NCBI GenBank assembly: GCA_947628355.1
Contig: CANQZO010000102.1
Location: forward strand, 1-7,057
Origin: Candidatus Gastranaerophilales bacterium
Lineage (GTDB): Bacteria > Cyanobacteriota > Vampirovibrionia > Gastranaerophilales > Gastranaerophilaceae
Length of the DNA: 7,057 bases
Direction: 5' to 3'
The notes beneath the pieces are model-generated. The model was given only the letters and a program-made list of their open reading frames with translations. It ran no database searches and was not told where the DNA came from. Each line of letters opens with the position of its first letter. Position 1 is the stretch's first letter. The translations under genes and the position numbers were made by a program. This document shows positions 1 through 5,198 of the stretch, one piece after another.

Positions 1-1
1 G

Positions 2-631
2 GGATTTGTATATAGCCGCAATCATTGCGCAATAATACTTGCAGCAGGTCAAGGAAGCCGATTTGGAGAACAAAAACAGTATATTAATTTTTTTGGTAAG
101 CCATTATGGCGCCATGTTTATGACAAAATAATCAAAATTATCCCTAAGAATGATACAATTACAGTCGGTATTGACATTCAAGGAGGAAAGACCCGCAGTG
201 AATCTGTTATAAAGGGTCTTGAATATTTGTATGCCAAAAATTCAAATTATGAAAAACTTATTATTCTGGAAGCTGCAAGACCTTTAGTTACCACGGTACA
301 GATAAAAGAACTTTTAAACAGTAAAAGTGCTTCCGCTACATTTGTTATGCCTTTGGTAAACACCCCTATAAAAAGAAACGGAGAATATATAAATCGTGAT
401 GATTATTATGATTTACTGACTCCGCAGGCATTCGGCTTTAAATTGTTGTTTGAAGCATACAAAAATAATTCATTTAGAAATTATACGGATGAAACAAGAT
501 TAATGTTTGAAACTTACGGAATAAAACCGCATTTTATAATCGGCGGACAAAATTTAATTAAATTAACTTATATAAAAGACTTACCGATATTGGAAAAATT
601 ATACATTATGCAAAAGGAAGGAGTAATATAG
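2..631 (+). CDS. IspD/TarI-like cytidylyltransferase, 5' partial
   Basis: The frame is open from the first bases of the window to TAG at 629-631, giving 209 visible residues. No ATG, GTG or TTG precedes the nucleotide-binding loop, so the true start lies just before the window and only a short N-terminus should be missing. The visible order matches the IspD/TarI family: ILAAGQGSRFG and QKQY (CTP-binding loop and Lys), then GGKTRSESVIKGL, EAARPLVT, TPQAF, and near the end TDETRLMFETYG. Family members transfer CMP from CTP to an alditol phosphate such as methylerythritol-4-P or ribitol-5-P. The segment between the P-loop and GGKTR is shorter than in E. coli IspD, and the family's usual DAARP is EAARP here. 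The reductase gene 1 nt downstream favours a TarI-like role in CDP-alditol synthesis for surface glycan over isoprenoid synthesis. That choice is inference; the fold assignment is firm. Confidence 0.88.
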   Translation, partial: GFVYSRNHCAIILAAGQGSRFGEQKQYINFFGKPLWRHVYDKIIKIIPKNDTITVGIDIQGGKTRSESVIKGLEYLYAKNSNYEKLIILEAARPLVTTVQIKELLNSKSASATFVMPLVNTPIKRNGEYINRDDYYDLLTPQAFGFKLLFEAYKNNSFRNYTDETRLMFETYGIKPHFIIGGQNLIKLTYIKDLPILEKLYIMQKEGVI

Positions 632-632
632 G

Positions 633-1247
633 GTGAAAAAGGTAGTTATTACGGGCGGAAACGGAGATATTGCCAATGCAATAGGCAATTTGCTTCAAAG
701 CAAAAATTATGAAGTCTATCTTCCCAAAAGAGATGAACTGGACGTAACAAACGAAAAAAATGTTAACTCATATTTTGCAAATAATACTCCTGACATTTTG
801 ATTAATAATGCAGGCGCAATACTAATTGAGGAAATAGAAAAAAATAATATCAGCAAGCATAAAAATGTAATAGATGTAAATTTGACAGCAGTATTTACCT
901 GCACGGGAGCGGTATTAGCGCGAAATAAAAATGCACAAATTATAAATATAGGTTCATCGGCAGGGACAAAAGTTCACGGACAATGGAGCTCTTACTGCGC
1001 TTCAAAAGCCGGAGTTATTATGGCAACACAATGCTGGGCTCAAGAGGGAGTAAATGCGATTTGTCTTTCTCCGGGACGCACTTTAACTAAAATGCGGAAA
1101 TCAATGTATCCGGATGAAAATGCTGATACGCTATTAAAACCTGAAGATTTCGCAAAAATTGTTTATAAAGCAATTAATGGTGAATACAAAACCGGAATTA
1201 ATCTTGATGTAAATATTAATAATATAAAGGAGTTACTAAATGACTGA
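633..1247 (+). CDS. Short-chain dehydrogenase/reductase, probable partner of the cytidylyltransferase
   Basis: A 204-residue classical SDR. Visible are the glycine-rich cofactor loop TGGNGDI (residues 7-13), LDV near 36-38, NNAG (58-61), Asn83, a catalytic Ser in IGSSAG (about 109), YCASK (Tyr121, Lys125) and PGR (147-149), so the full catalytic set is present. At about 200 residues it is compact for an SDR. The start is GTG at 633, chosen because the strong ribosome site AAGGAAGGAG (614-623) lies 9 nt upstream. Only 1 nt separates it from the stop of the cytidylyltransferase. In Haemophilus Bcs1-type enzymes an IspD-like domain and an SDR are fused and make CDP-ribitol from ribulose-5-phosphate. 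This pair may be the unfused equivalent, reducing a ketose phosphate to the alditol phosphate. The substrate cannot be read from the sequence. Confidence 0.88.
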   Translation: MKKVVITGGNGDIANAIGNLLQSKNYEVYLPKRDELDVTNEKNVNSYFANNTPDILINNAGAILIEEIEKNNISKHKNVIDVNLTAVFTCTGAVLARNKNAQIINIGSSAGTKVHGQWSSYCASKAGVIMATQCWAQEGVNAICLSPGRTLTKMRKSMYPDENADTLLKPEDFAKIVYKAINGEYKTGINLDVNINNIKELLND

Positions 1248-1668
1248 CAGAAAAATAATTACCATTAATACAAACAAACAATTTATCAGTTTGAATAAGT
1301 ATATAGAAGAATTTATAAAAGATAAAGGCGACGGAATTGTTAATATATTTACCAGACATACAACCTGTGCAATAAAAATCATAGAAGGCGAATTATTACT
1401 TTTGGCGGATATTAATAACTTTTTACAAAATCTTGTTCCCGAAAAAAATAATTATATGCACGATAAAATTGAAATAAGGCAAGTACCTGTAAATGAACGT
1501 GTAAATGCACATTCACACTTAAGACAACTTATATTACCTACATCGGAAACAATACCAGTAGAAAAAGGCAAAATGATGTTAGGAAAATGGCAGACTGTAT
1601 ATTTAATTGAGCTTGACCCCATAAGAGACAGAGAGGTTGTATTAACTTTTATAAAAATGTATAATTAG
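1240..1668 (+). CDS. yjbQ: YjbQ/UPF0047 family protein
   Basis: A 142-residue protein, the normal family length. Recognisable family motifs in order: FTRHTTCAIKI (37-47, His40), Asp57, LVPEKNNYMHD (65-75, His74), NAHSHLRQ (89-96, His91 and His93), SETIPVEKGKMMLGKWQ (102-118) and ELDPIRDRE (124-132). The usual ITHHTTAAITINE segment is degenerate (IIEGE replaces INE), which might alter the active site. E. coli YjbQ has weak thiamine-phosphate synthase activity and database entries call the family 'secondary thiamine-phosphate synthase', but its physiological role is unsettled. The ATG overlaps the SDR stop by 8 nt and is preceded by AAGGAG, so the two genes are translationally coupled. The coupling suggests a role in the nucleotide-alditol pathway rather than in thiamine synthesis; that is inference. 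No thiamine gene or TPP riboswitch is visible here. Confidence 0.87.
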   Translation: MTDRKIITINTNKQFISLNKYIEEFIKDKGDGIVNIFTRHTTCAIKIIEGELLLLADINNFLQNLVPEKNNYMHDKIEIRQVPVNERVNAHSHLRQLILPTSETIPVEKGKMMLGKWQTVYLIELDPIRDREVVLTFIKMYN

Positions 1669-1801
1669 CAGAAAGGATTTTTTAAAGTTTTGATTATGCG
1701 GTTATTCTCGCCTCCGGAAAAGTAAGCAATACTGGTATGAATCCCCATACTGCCCATACCAATAGGACTTACTTTAAGCTCTCTTAATAATCTGTATGCA
1801 T
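1665..1801 (-). pseudogene. Aldo/keto reductase 5' remnant, frameshifted and truncated
   Basis: Read on the minus strand, the interval begins with AGGAAGG, a spacer and ATG (1801-1799). One base out of frame it encodes YRLLRELKVSPIGMGSMG, which resembles the N-terminus of aldo/keto reductases (pattern MxYRxLxxxxLKVSPIGxGxMG). Losing one base from the second codon ('ATG CA- TAC AGA') explains the frame difference. The restored frame then runs through about 26 poorly conserved residues (IHTSIAYFSGG...) and stops at 1665-1667, against roughly 300 residues for a full reductase. The catalytic Tyr, Lys and His region is gone, so this is a relic and not a working gene. It lies antisense to the gap after yjbQ and shares 4 bp with the yjbQ end. 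What follows SMG may be foreign sequence joined by a deletion. Confidence 0.6.
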
Positions 1802-1873
1802 TTTAAGACCTTCCTATATTTCTATTATCCTATCAGATGAGATTTACTATTAGTCTATATTTTTATGTTATTA

Positions 1874-1902
1874 TTGATATAAAAATATTCTCCCATTATT
1901 AA
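1874..1902 (+). promoter_or_regulatory. Possible promoter for the DUF1796 gene
   Basis: TTGATA (1874-1879) and TATTAA (1897-1902) are separated by 17 bp. The -35 is good and the -10 matches four of six consensus bases. The surrounding DNA is very AT-rich, so chance matches are likely. Transcription would begin near 1909, just before AAAGGA (1910-1915). No terminator hairpin was found after yjbQ, so readthrough from the upstream operon is also possible. Confidence 0.3.
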
Positions 1903-1929
1903 TAAAGAAAAAGGATATAAGTAAAAAAC

Positions 1930-1956
1930 ATGAGAAAAGAAAATATATGGATATAA
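1930..1956 (+). other. Eight-codon leader ORF overlapping the DUF1796 start
   Basis: ATG at 1930 opens an eight-codon reading frame (MRKENIWI) that stops with TAA at 1954-1956, overlapping the next gene's ATG at 1947 in another frame. It has the better ribosome site: AAAGGA at 1910-1915 lies 14 nt upstream, while ATG 1947 has only a weak purine run. It could deliver ribosomes to 1947 by stop-restart coupling. It may equally be chance. Confidence 0.2.
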
Positions 1957-2738
1957 AAACAGATTTATATATTTATATTTCTATATTCTTTTCCAGAATC
2001 TTTAAAAATTGTTCATTAACAAATAAATACTGGAAAAAATTTACAGCATTTACAGATTATAAATTATTTAATAATAAATGGAATCATTATAAAATTATTC
2101 CATTGGGAACATATTGTCTGCCAAGAGTTATAACGACCGTTAACAAATTAAAGCCGTCAAAATTAAACGGAGAAAAAACCCTGCCTTTTGATTTGGCATT
2201 TTTTAAAGATATGAATAAAAATATTGACCTCGTAATAAATCATTTTGACGATATCTTTGATGAGCAAAAGGAAGGGTTTTCTTATGATAAAGAAAATAAA
2301 TATTGGATTAACAAAAAATATAATATAATATTTAACCACGAATATAATTTAAATTATGCTGAATTAAAATCCTTGTATGAGAAGAGAATTAATAATTTAT
2401 ATGAATATATTAGCGATAAATCAAAACATATATTTTATTTAATAGCTGTTTTTGAGCCTTTGAGCGCTTCCAAATTAGAAGAATTATATAAATATACTAA
2501 AGAGCTTAGAGGCGATGATAAAATTGATATAATAATTATTAATCAATCCGAAAATAAAATAAATTTAAAAATCCCGTATGTTCATATTATTAATGCATTT
2601 AACTATGATTTATTTAATGACATCAATTTATGGAATAATTGGGTTGCGCATTTAAAATCATTAAAATCTGTACAAGCTAAATTATTTTTTAGAAAAATTA
2701 CTAATGATTTAAGGAATATAATTCTTTCTTCCATTTAA
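1947..2738 (+). CDS. DUF1796 family protein (papain-like cysteine peptidase fold)
   Basis: A 263-residue, lysine- and asparagine-rich protein. It matches the DUF1796 pattern: IPLGTYC (51-57; the family has a 'SLGxxC' with candidate catalytic Cys57), LPFDLAFF (79-86; the family's 'PFDW' motif), then FNHEYNL (129-135) with candidate His131. The family is annotated as papain-like on fold grounds; no substrate is known. I associate it with capsule and glycosyltransferase gene clusters, which fits the cytidylyltransferase operon upstream. There is no signal peptide; the N-terminus has one mildly hydrophobic stretch (8-17) but is otherwise polar. The start is uncertain because the ribosome site is weak, but no other in-frame ATG lies nearby upstream. 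The last 38 bp overlap the 3' end of pnuC on the other strand. Confidence 0.7.
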   Translation: MDIKTDLYIYISIFFSRIFKNCSLTNKYWKKFTAFTDYKLFNNKWNHYKIIPLGTYCLPRVITTVNKLKPSKLNGEKTLPFDLAFFKDMNKNIDLVINHFDDIFDEQKEGFSYDKENKYWINKKYNIIFNHEYNLNYAELKSLYEKRINNLYEYISDKSKHIFYLIAVFEPLSASKLEELYKYTKELRGDDKIDIIIINQSENKINLKIPYVHIINAFNYDLFNDINLWNNWVAHLKSLKSVQAKLFFRKITNDLRNIILSSI

Positions 2739-3396
2739 AATAAAAATAAATCCCTAATAAAAGGTAAATAAACCACATTAAAAGTGTTGCGATATAATCA
2801 GCACCGTTAATACAGGCTATGGACCACATAATAACCGATACAAAGTTTACAATTGTCCATACATACCATTGTTCAATACATCTTTTTACCGTTAAAAACT
2901 GCCCTAAAAGTGAAAAACCTGTTATAATGCTGTCCGTTATCGGTGATTTACCTCCGAATATATTTAATATTTCATATATGACAATAGTTATAAAAACTGT
3001 AAAAATAAAATAAACACTACGCTGTTTTGTGCTTAATTCAGTTTTATATATTTCATTTTTTTCTTTATTAATGTACTTTTTCCATTTAAAAATACCGATT
3101 ACCTGCATAGGAAAAAAATAAAATCCGTATAATGCCATATTTCCGTAAAATCCGTTTTTATATGCAATTAAACAGTATAAAAAAGTCCCCGTCAGCCCTA
3201 TATAATAACAATATACTTTGCCCTTTCCCGCAAACAAAGTGTATGTTATTCCGCATATTGCAGAAATCAGCGCAATTTTACTGTCTTGAGTTAAAACTGA
3301 AATTATAATAACCGATAATATTACAATTGAGTAAAAAATTCTCTCTGAAATGTTAAAAAATTTTATTTCTGATTTTATATAATTAATGAGTTTCAT
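2701..3396 (-). CDS. pnuC: PnuC-family vitamin transporter (nicotinamide riboside type)
   Basis: A 231-residue polytopic membrane protein with hydrophobic segments at about 20-36, 41-57, 62-79, 86-104, 127-148, 174-193 and 200-221, matching the PnuC fold. Diagnostic motifs are FPMQVIGIFKWKK (95-107) and, at 165-191, GQFLTVKR, then EQWYVW and NFVSVIMW, which holds the substrate-binding Trp and Asn positions (W177, W180, N184). The family moves unphosphorylated B vitamins by facilitated diffusion. PnuC proper takes nicotinamide riboside; PnuT (thiamine) and riboflavin relatives look alike, so the substrate is probable only. A stop codon lies two codons before the ATG, which forces the start to 3396 or later. 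No Shine-Dalgarno is present and TATAAT ends 6 nt before the ATG, suggesting a leaderless mRNA. No kinase, NadR or riboswitch is next to it. Confidence 0.88.
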   Translation of the reverse strand: MKLINYIKSEIKFFNISERIFYSIVILSVIIISVLTQDSKIALISAICGITYTLFAGKGKVYCYYIGLTGTFLYCLIAYKNGFYGNMALYGFYFFPMQVIGIFKWKKYINKEKNEIYKTELSTKQRSVYFIFTVFITIVIYEILNIFGGKSPITDSIITGFSLLGQFLTVKRCIEQWYVWTIVNFVSVIMWSIACINGADYIATLLMWFIYLLLGIYFYFKWKKELYSLNH

Positions 3397-3401
3397 TTTT
3401 T

Positions 3402-3411
3402 AATTATAATT
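3402..3411. promoter_or_regulatory. Shared palindromic -10 box for pnuC and the FKG gene
   Basis: AATTATAATT is a perfect 10-bp palindrome in the 20-bp divergent gap. It contains TATAAT on both strands (plus 3405-3410; minus 3408-3403). Each box ends exactly 6 nt before the ATG of its gene (3417 plus, 3396 minus). With start sites about 7 nt after the -10, both mRNAs would begin at or near their ATG, consistent with neither gene having a ribosome-binding site. No convincing -35 or extended -10 was found on either side. Confidence 0.45.
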
Positions 3412-3416
3412 TAAAC

Positions 3417-4457
3417 ATGAGAATATCTGAGATTAACAGCAAAATAAATTTTAAAGGCGGTTTTAACAATAAACTTTTATTGAAAGGCTTGGAAATCGCT
3501 GCAAATCATCCTGCAAGTTTTATTGCGGGTACTACGCTTTTGATGTCCTCTGTTATAAGACCTATTGCAATTGCTTGTACTCCTAAAACAGATAAAGAAA
3601 ACAAAAAATACGCCATAGCTGATTCTATTTCATCAGGGCTTATTAAATTCGGTATAACAGAGCTTGTTGCACTGCCCGTTGAAAATGCTATTAAGCATAT
3701 TAATAAAAATCCCGAAAAATATTTAAACTCAAAGACAATTAAAAACTTTACCGAAAAAGGAAAATCACTTTTAGAGTCCAAAAACTATAAATTCGCTCAG
3801 CAACTTGTTAAAAATACTCCAAGCATTATAACCGCAATTCCTAAATCAATGACAGCCGTTGCGTTAATTCCTTTTGTTATGAATAAATTATTCCCCGAAA
3901 AAAAGAAACAAGAACAAATTATTTATACTCAACCCGCGGGCAGAAGTCCTGTTTTTTCGGCATTTTATAATAATCAGGTAAGTTTTAAAGGTGTGCAAAA
4001 TACTACAGCACAAGGAATAAGCAAAATATTTAATTCTCAAACATTTCAAAATTTTGTAACTAAACACAGCTTTAATGACACAAATATCGCAAGAAATATG
4101 ACTATTGCAACAGATATTCTTCTTGCAGGCTCATCCGTTATCAGAACAAAAAAATCTAAAAAAATTAAAGAAGATAAGAAAAAACCGCTTATTTATAATA
4201 AGCTGATAACAACCGCAATAAGCGTTTTGGGCGGATATAAAATTGATAAAATGATACAAAAAAGTACAAAATCATTTATTGAAAAATTTAAACAGGCTAA
4301 TATAGCTGACCCGAAACTTGATAAATATATTCAAGGCATAAACGTAGTAAGACCAACATTGGTATTTGCACTTTTATATTACGGTATTCTCCCGATACTC
4401 TCAACATTTACGGCTGATAAATTAGATAAATTAAATAATAAAAAGGAAAAATCATGA
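3417..4457 (+). CDS. FKG-motif protein of unknown function, two internal repeats
   Basis: 346 residues, basic and Lys-rich, without a cleavable signal peptide. I recognise no enzyme family. INFKGG (10-15) sits directly after the start and VSFKG (188-192) opens a second half built like the first. Paired landmarks are LLMSSVIR (41-48) with LLAGSSVIR (235-243), the helical stretch IADSISSGLIKFG (67-79) with NKLITTAISVLGG (261-273), and the hydrophobic segments AIPKSMTAVALIPF (140-153) with VRPTLVFALLYYGILPI (311-327). These segments look amphipathic or membrane-associating and alternate with Lys-rich linkers. The N-terminal FKG motif recalls many orphan proteins of Gastranaerophilales; this is my recollection and not a database result. 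The start is supported by the motif position, yet there is no Shine-Dalgarno and a TATAAT ends 6 nt upstream. The stop overlaps the next gene's ATG (ATGA). Confidence 0.8.
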   Translation: MRISEINSKINFKGGFNNKLLLKGLEIAANHPASFIAGTTLLMSSVIRPIAIACTPKTDKENKKYAIADSISSGLIKFGITELVALPVENAIKHINKNPEKYLNSKTIKNFTEKGKSLLESKNYKFAQQLVKNTPSIITAIPKSMTAVALIPFVMNKLFPEKKKQEQIIYTQPAGRSPVFSAFYNNQVSFKGVQNTTAQGISKIFNSQTFQNFVTKHSFNDTNIARNMTIATDILLAGSSVIRTKKSKKIKEDKKKPLIYNKLITTAISVLGGYKIDKMIQKSTKSFIEKFKQANIADPKLDKYIQGINVVRPTLVFALLYYGILPILSTFTADKLDKLNNKKEKS

Positions 4458-4864
4458 ATAACGAACAATTAAAAGAAAAAATGAAAAAATTTGAAACAAT
4501 GATTAATACGGCTGATGAACAATTAGCACAAGAGTTAATTGCTTCTGACGCTTCATTTTACACACCCGTAAGCCCCAAAGCACTATACGGGGGAAAAGGC
4601 TATTTATCCGTTGTTCATTTTATGAGAAAAGGCTTTAGTGATGTTCAATGGAAAGCAGAAGATATGATTTCTGAAAATAATAAAATTGCTATCCGCTGGA
4701 CATTAACGGGTACTCATGACGGTGAATTTTTAGGAGTACAGCCTACGGGTGTAAAAATTAAAACAAGCGTAATGAACTTTTATTATTTCAATAACGAGGG
4801 TAAAATTACTAATGATATAGCTGCGGAAGGGATGATTGGCATTTTAAAACCTCTTGGTTTATAA
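4454..4864 (+). CDS. SnoaL-like (NTF2-fold) protein
   Basis: 136 residues, the usual size for the SnoaL-like/ester-cyclase branch of the NTF2 fold. After an N-terminal helical part (1-30), the motif WTLTGTHDGEFLGVQPTG (82-99) matches the conserved W-x-x-x-GTHxGEFxGxxPTG strand pair, followed by MNFYYF (107-112) and EGKITND (115-121). SnoaL relatives isomerise, cyclise or hydrolyse small hydrophobic compounds, but many bacterial members have no known substrate, and there is no polyketide gene here. A ribosome site AAGGA precedes the ATG, which overlaps the upstream stop by 4 nt, so it is translationally coupled to the FKG protein. That pairing may hint at a shared ligand or membrane site, but this is speculative. 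The gene converges on csoR with 9 nt between the stops. Confidence 0.82.
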   Translation: MNNEQLKEKMKKFETMINTADEQLAQELIASDASFYTPVSPKALYGGKGYLSVVHFMRKGFSDVQWKAEDMISENNKIAIRWTLTGTHDGEFLGVQPTGVKIKTSVMNFYYFNNEGKITNDIAAEGMIGILKPLGL

Positions 4865-4877
4865 TTTTAAAAATTAT
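4861..4877. other. AT-only palindrome spanning two convergent stop codons
   Basis: ATAATTTT (4861-4868), one A, then AAAATTAT (4870-4877) form a perfect 8+1+8 inverted repeat. It holds the TAA stops of both the SnoaL gene (4862-4864) and csoR (4876-4874). It could give a weak hairpin with a U-run in either direction, but the stem has no G-C pair and almost no loop, so its value as a terminator is doubtful. Confidence 0.3.
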
Positions 4878-5158
4878 GACTGCAGTTTATCAAGCAGATT
4901 TTTTATCTCTTCAATCTTTTGTTTAGCATCATTACCGGTAAGCGACGAAGCTACACAGTTTTCAAGATGAGTTTTTAAAATATTGCTTTCAACTCGTCTT
5001 ATGGCAGATTGTACCGCTTTTAACTGGATAATGATATCAGGGCAGTATCTTTTGTCCTCTATCATTTTTTTTATTCCTTCAAGCTGTCCTATTGCTCTGT
5101 TAATTCGGGGGATTTCAGCTTTATGGCAAGGATGATTATTATCTGTTTCTTTTTTCAT
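4874..5158 (-). CDS. csoR: CsoR-family metal-sensing repressor, Cu(I) type
   Basis: 94 residues, all-helical DUF156/CsoR family. The fingerprint is complete: INRAIGQLEGIKKMIE (19-34), RYCPDIIIQLKAVQSAI (37-53) and ILKTHLENCV (60-69). Cys39, His64 and Cys68 fall at the spacing of the Cu(I) ligands of M. tuberculosis CsoR (Cys36, His61, Cys65). This favours copper over the formaldehyde (FrmR), persulfide (CstR, which lacks the His) and nickel/cobalt (RcnR) branches. An extra HPCH motif (9-12) at the N-terminus could add a ligand, as N-terminal His residues do in nickel sensors, so metal identity is not certain. These tetramers bind DNA when metal-free and release it on binding metal. The gene follows the metallothionein-like gene on the same strand, and the matching operator lies in that gene's promoter. 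It has no Shine-Dalgarno; TATAAT ends 6 nt before the ATG. Confidence 0.9.
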   Translation of the reverse strand: MKKETDNNHPCHKAEIPRINRAIGQLEGIKKMIEDKRYCPDIIIQLKAVQSAIRRVESNILKTHLENCVASSLTGNDAKQKIEEIKNLLDKLQS

Positions 5159-5164
5159 ACTCGT

Positions 5165-5173
5165 ATTATACCA
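5165..5173 (-). promoter_or_regulatory. Extended -10 promoter of csoR
   Basis: On the minus strand TGGTATAAT (5173-5165) is a consensus extended -10 element (TGnTATAAT). Six bases separate it from the csoR ATG at 5158, so the transcript would be leaderless or nearly so. The -35 position is occupied by the G-rich arm of the preceding terminator and does not resemble TTGACA. No copper-operator-like repeat lies here, so this promoter may give basal repressor levels. Confidence 0.5.
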
Positions 5174-5174
5174 T

Positions 5175-5198
5175 AAAAAGAGGCTTTCGCCCCTTTTT
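5175..5198 (-). terminator. Hairpin terminator after the metallothionein-like gene
   Basis: On the minus strand AAAAAGGGGC, loop GAAA, GCCTCTTTTT forms a 10-bp stem with one G-U wobble and a stable GNRA tetraloop, ending in five T. On the plus strand the wobble becomes an A-C mismatch, which indicates action on the minus transcript. It begins within the stop codon of the metallothionein-like gene (5199-5197). It should uncouple most of that transcript from csoR, with leakage possible. Confidence 0.65.

Noticed and set aside
227..631. Separate short gene starting at TTG 227
   Set aside because: The same frame continues upstream to the window edge and includes the cytidylyltransferase CTP-binding loop, so this is the C-terminal part of one larger gene.
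716..904. 62-codon minus-strand reading frame inside the SDR gene
   Set aside because: It lies wholly antisense to a gene with complete SDR motifs, has no ribosome site, and its product resembles no family.
1733..1761. Inverted repeat TGGTATG / CATACCA with a 15-nt loop
   Set aside because: No T-run follows it, and both arms are accounted for as codons of the aldo/keto reductase relic (the repeated GGTATG encodes Gly-Met).
1675..1776. Plus-strand frame reading VILASGKVSNTG as a nucleotidyltransferase relic
   Set aside because: Only ILASG-like letters match; the minus-strand reading gives a much longer and ordered match to aldo/keto reductases with a ribosome site.
1669..1946. Possible riboswitch or small RNA in the longest gap
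   Set aside because: Apart from the reductase relic and a possible promoter it is AT-rich with no strong stems and no recognisable TPP, FMN or other aptamer core.
2819..3013. Plus-strand reading frame inside pnuC
   Set aside because: It is antisense to the conserved WYVW region of pnuC and shows no independent start signals.
3506..3781. 91-codon minus-strand reading frame in the FKG gene
   Set aside because: Hydrophobic-looking product arises from antisense of a Lys/Ile-rich sequence; no ribosome site or promoter.
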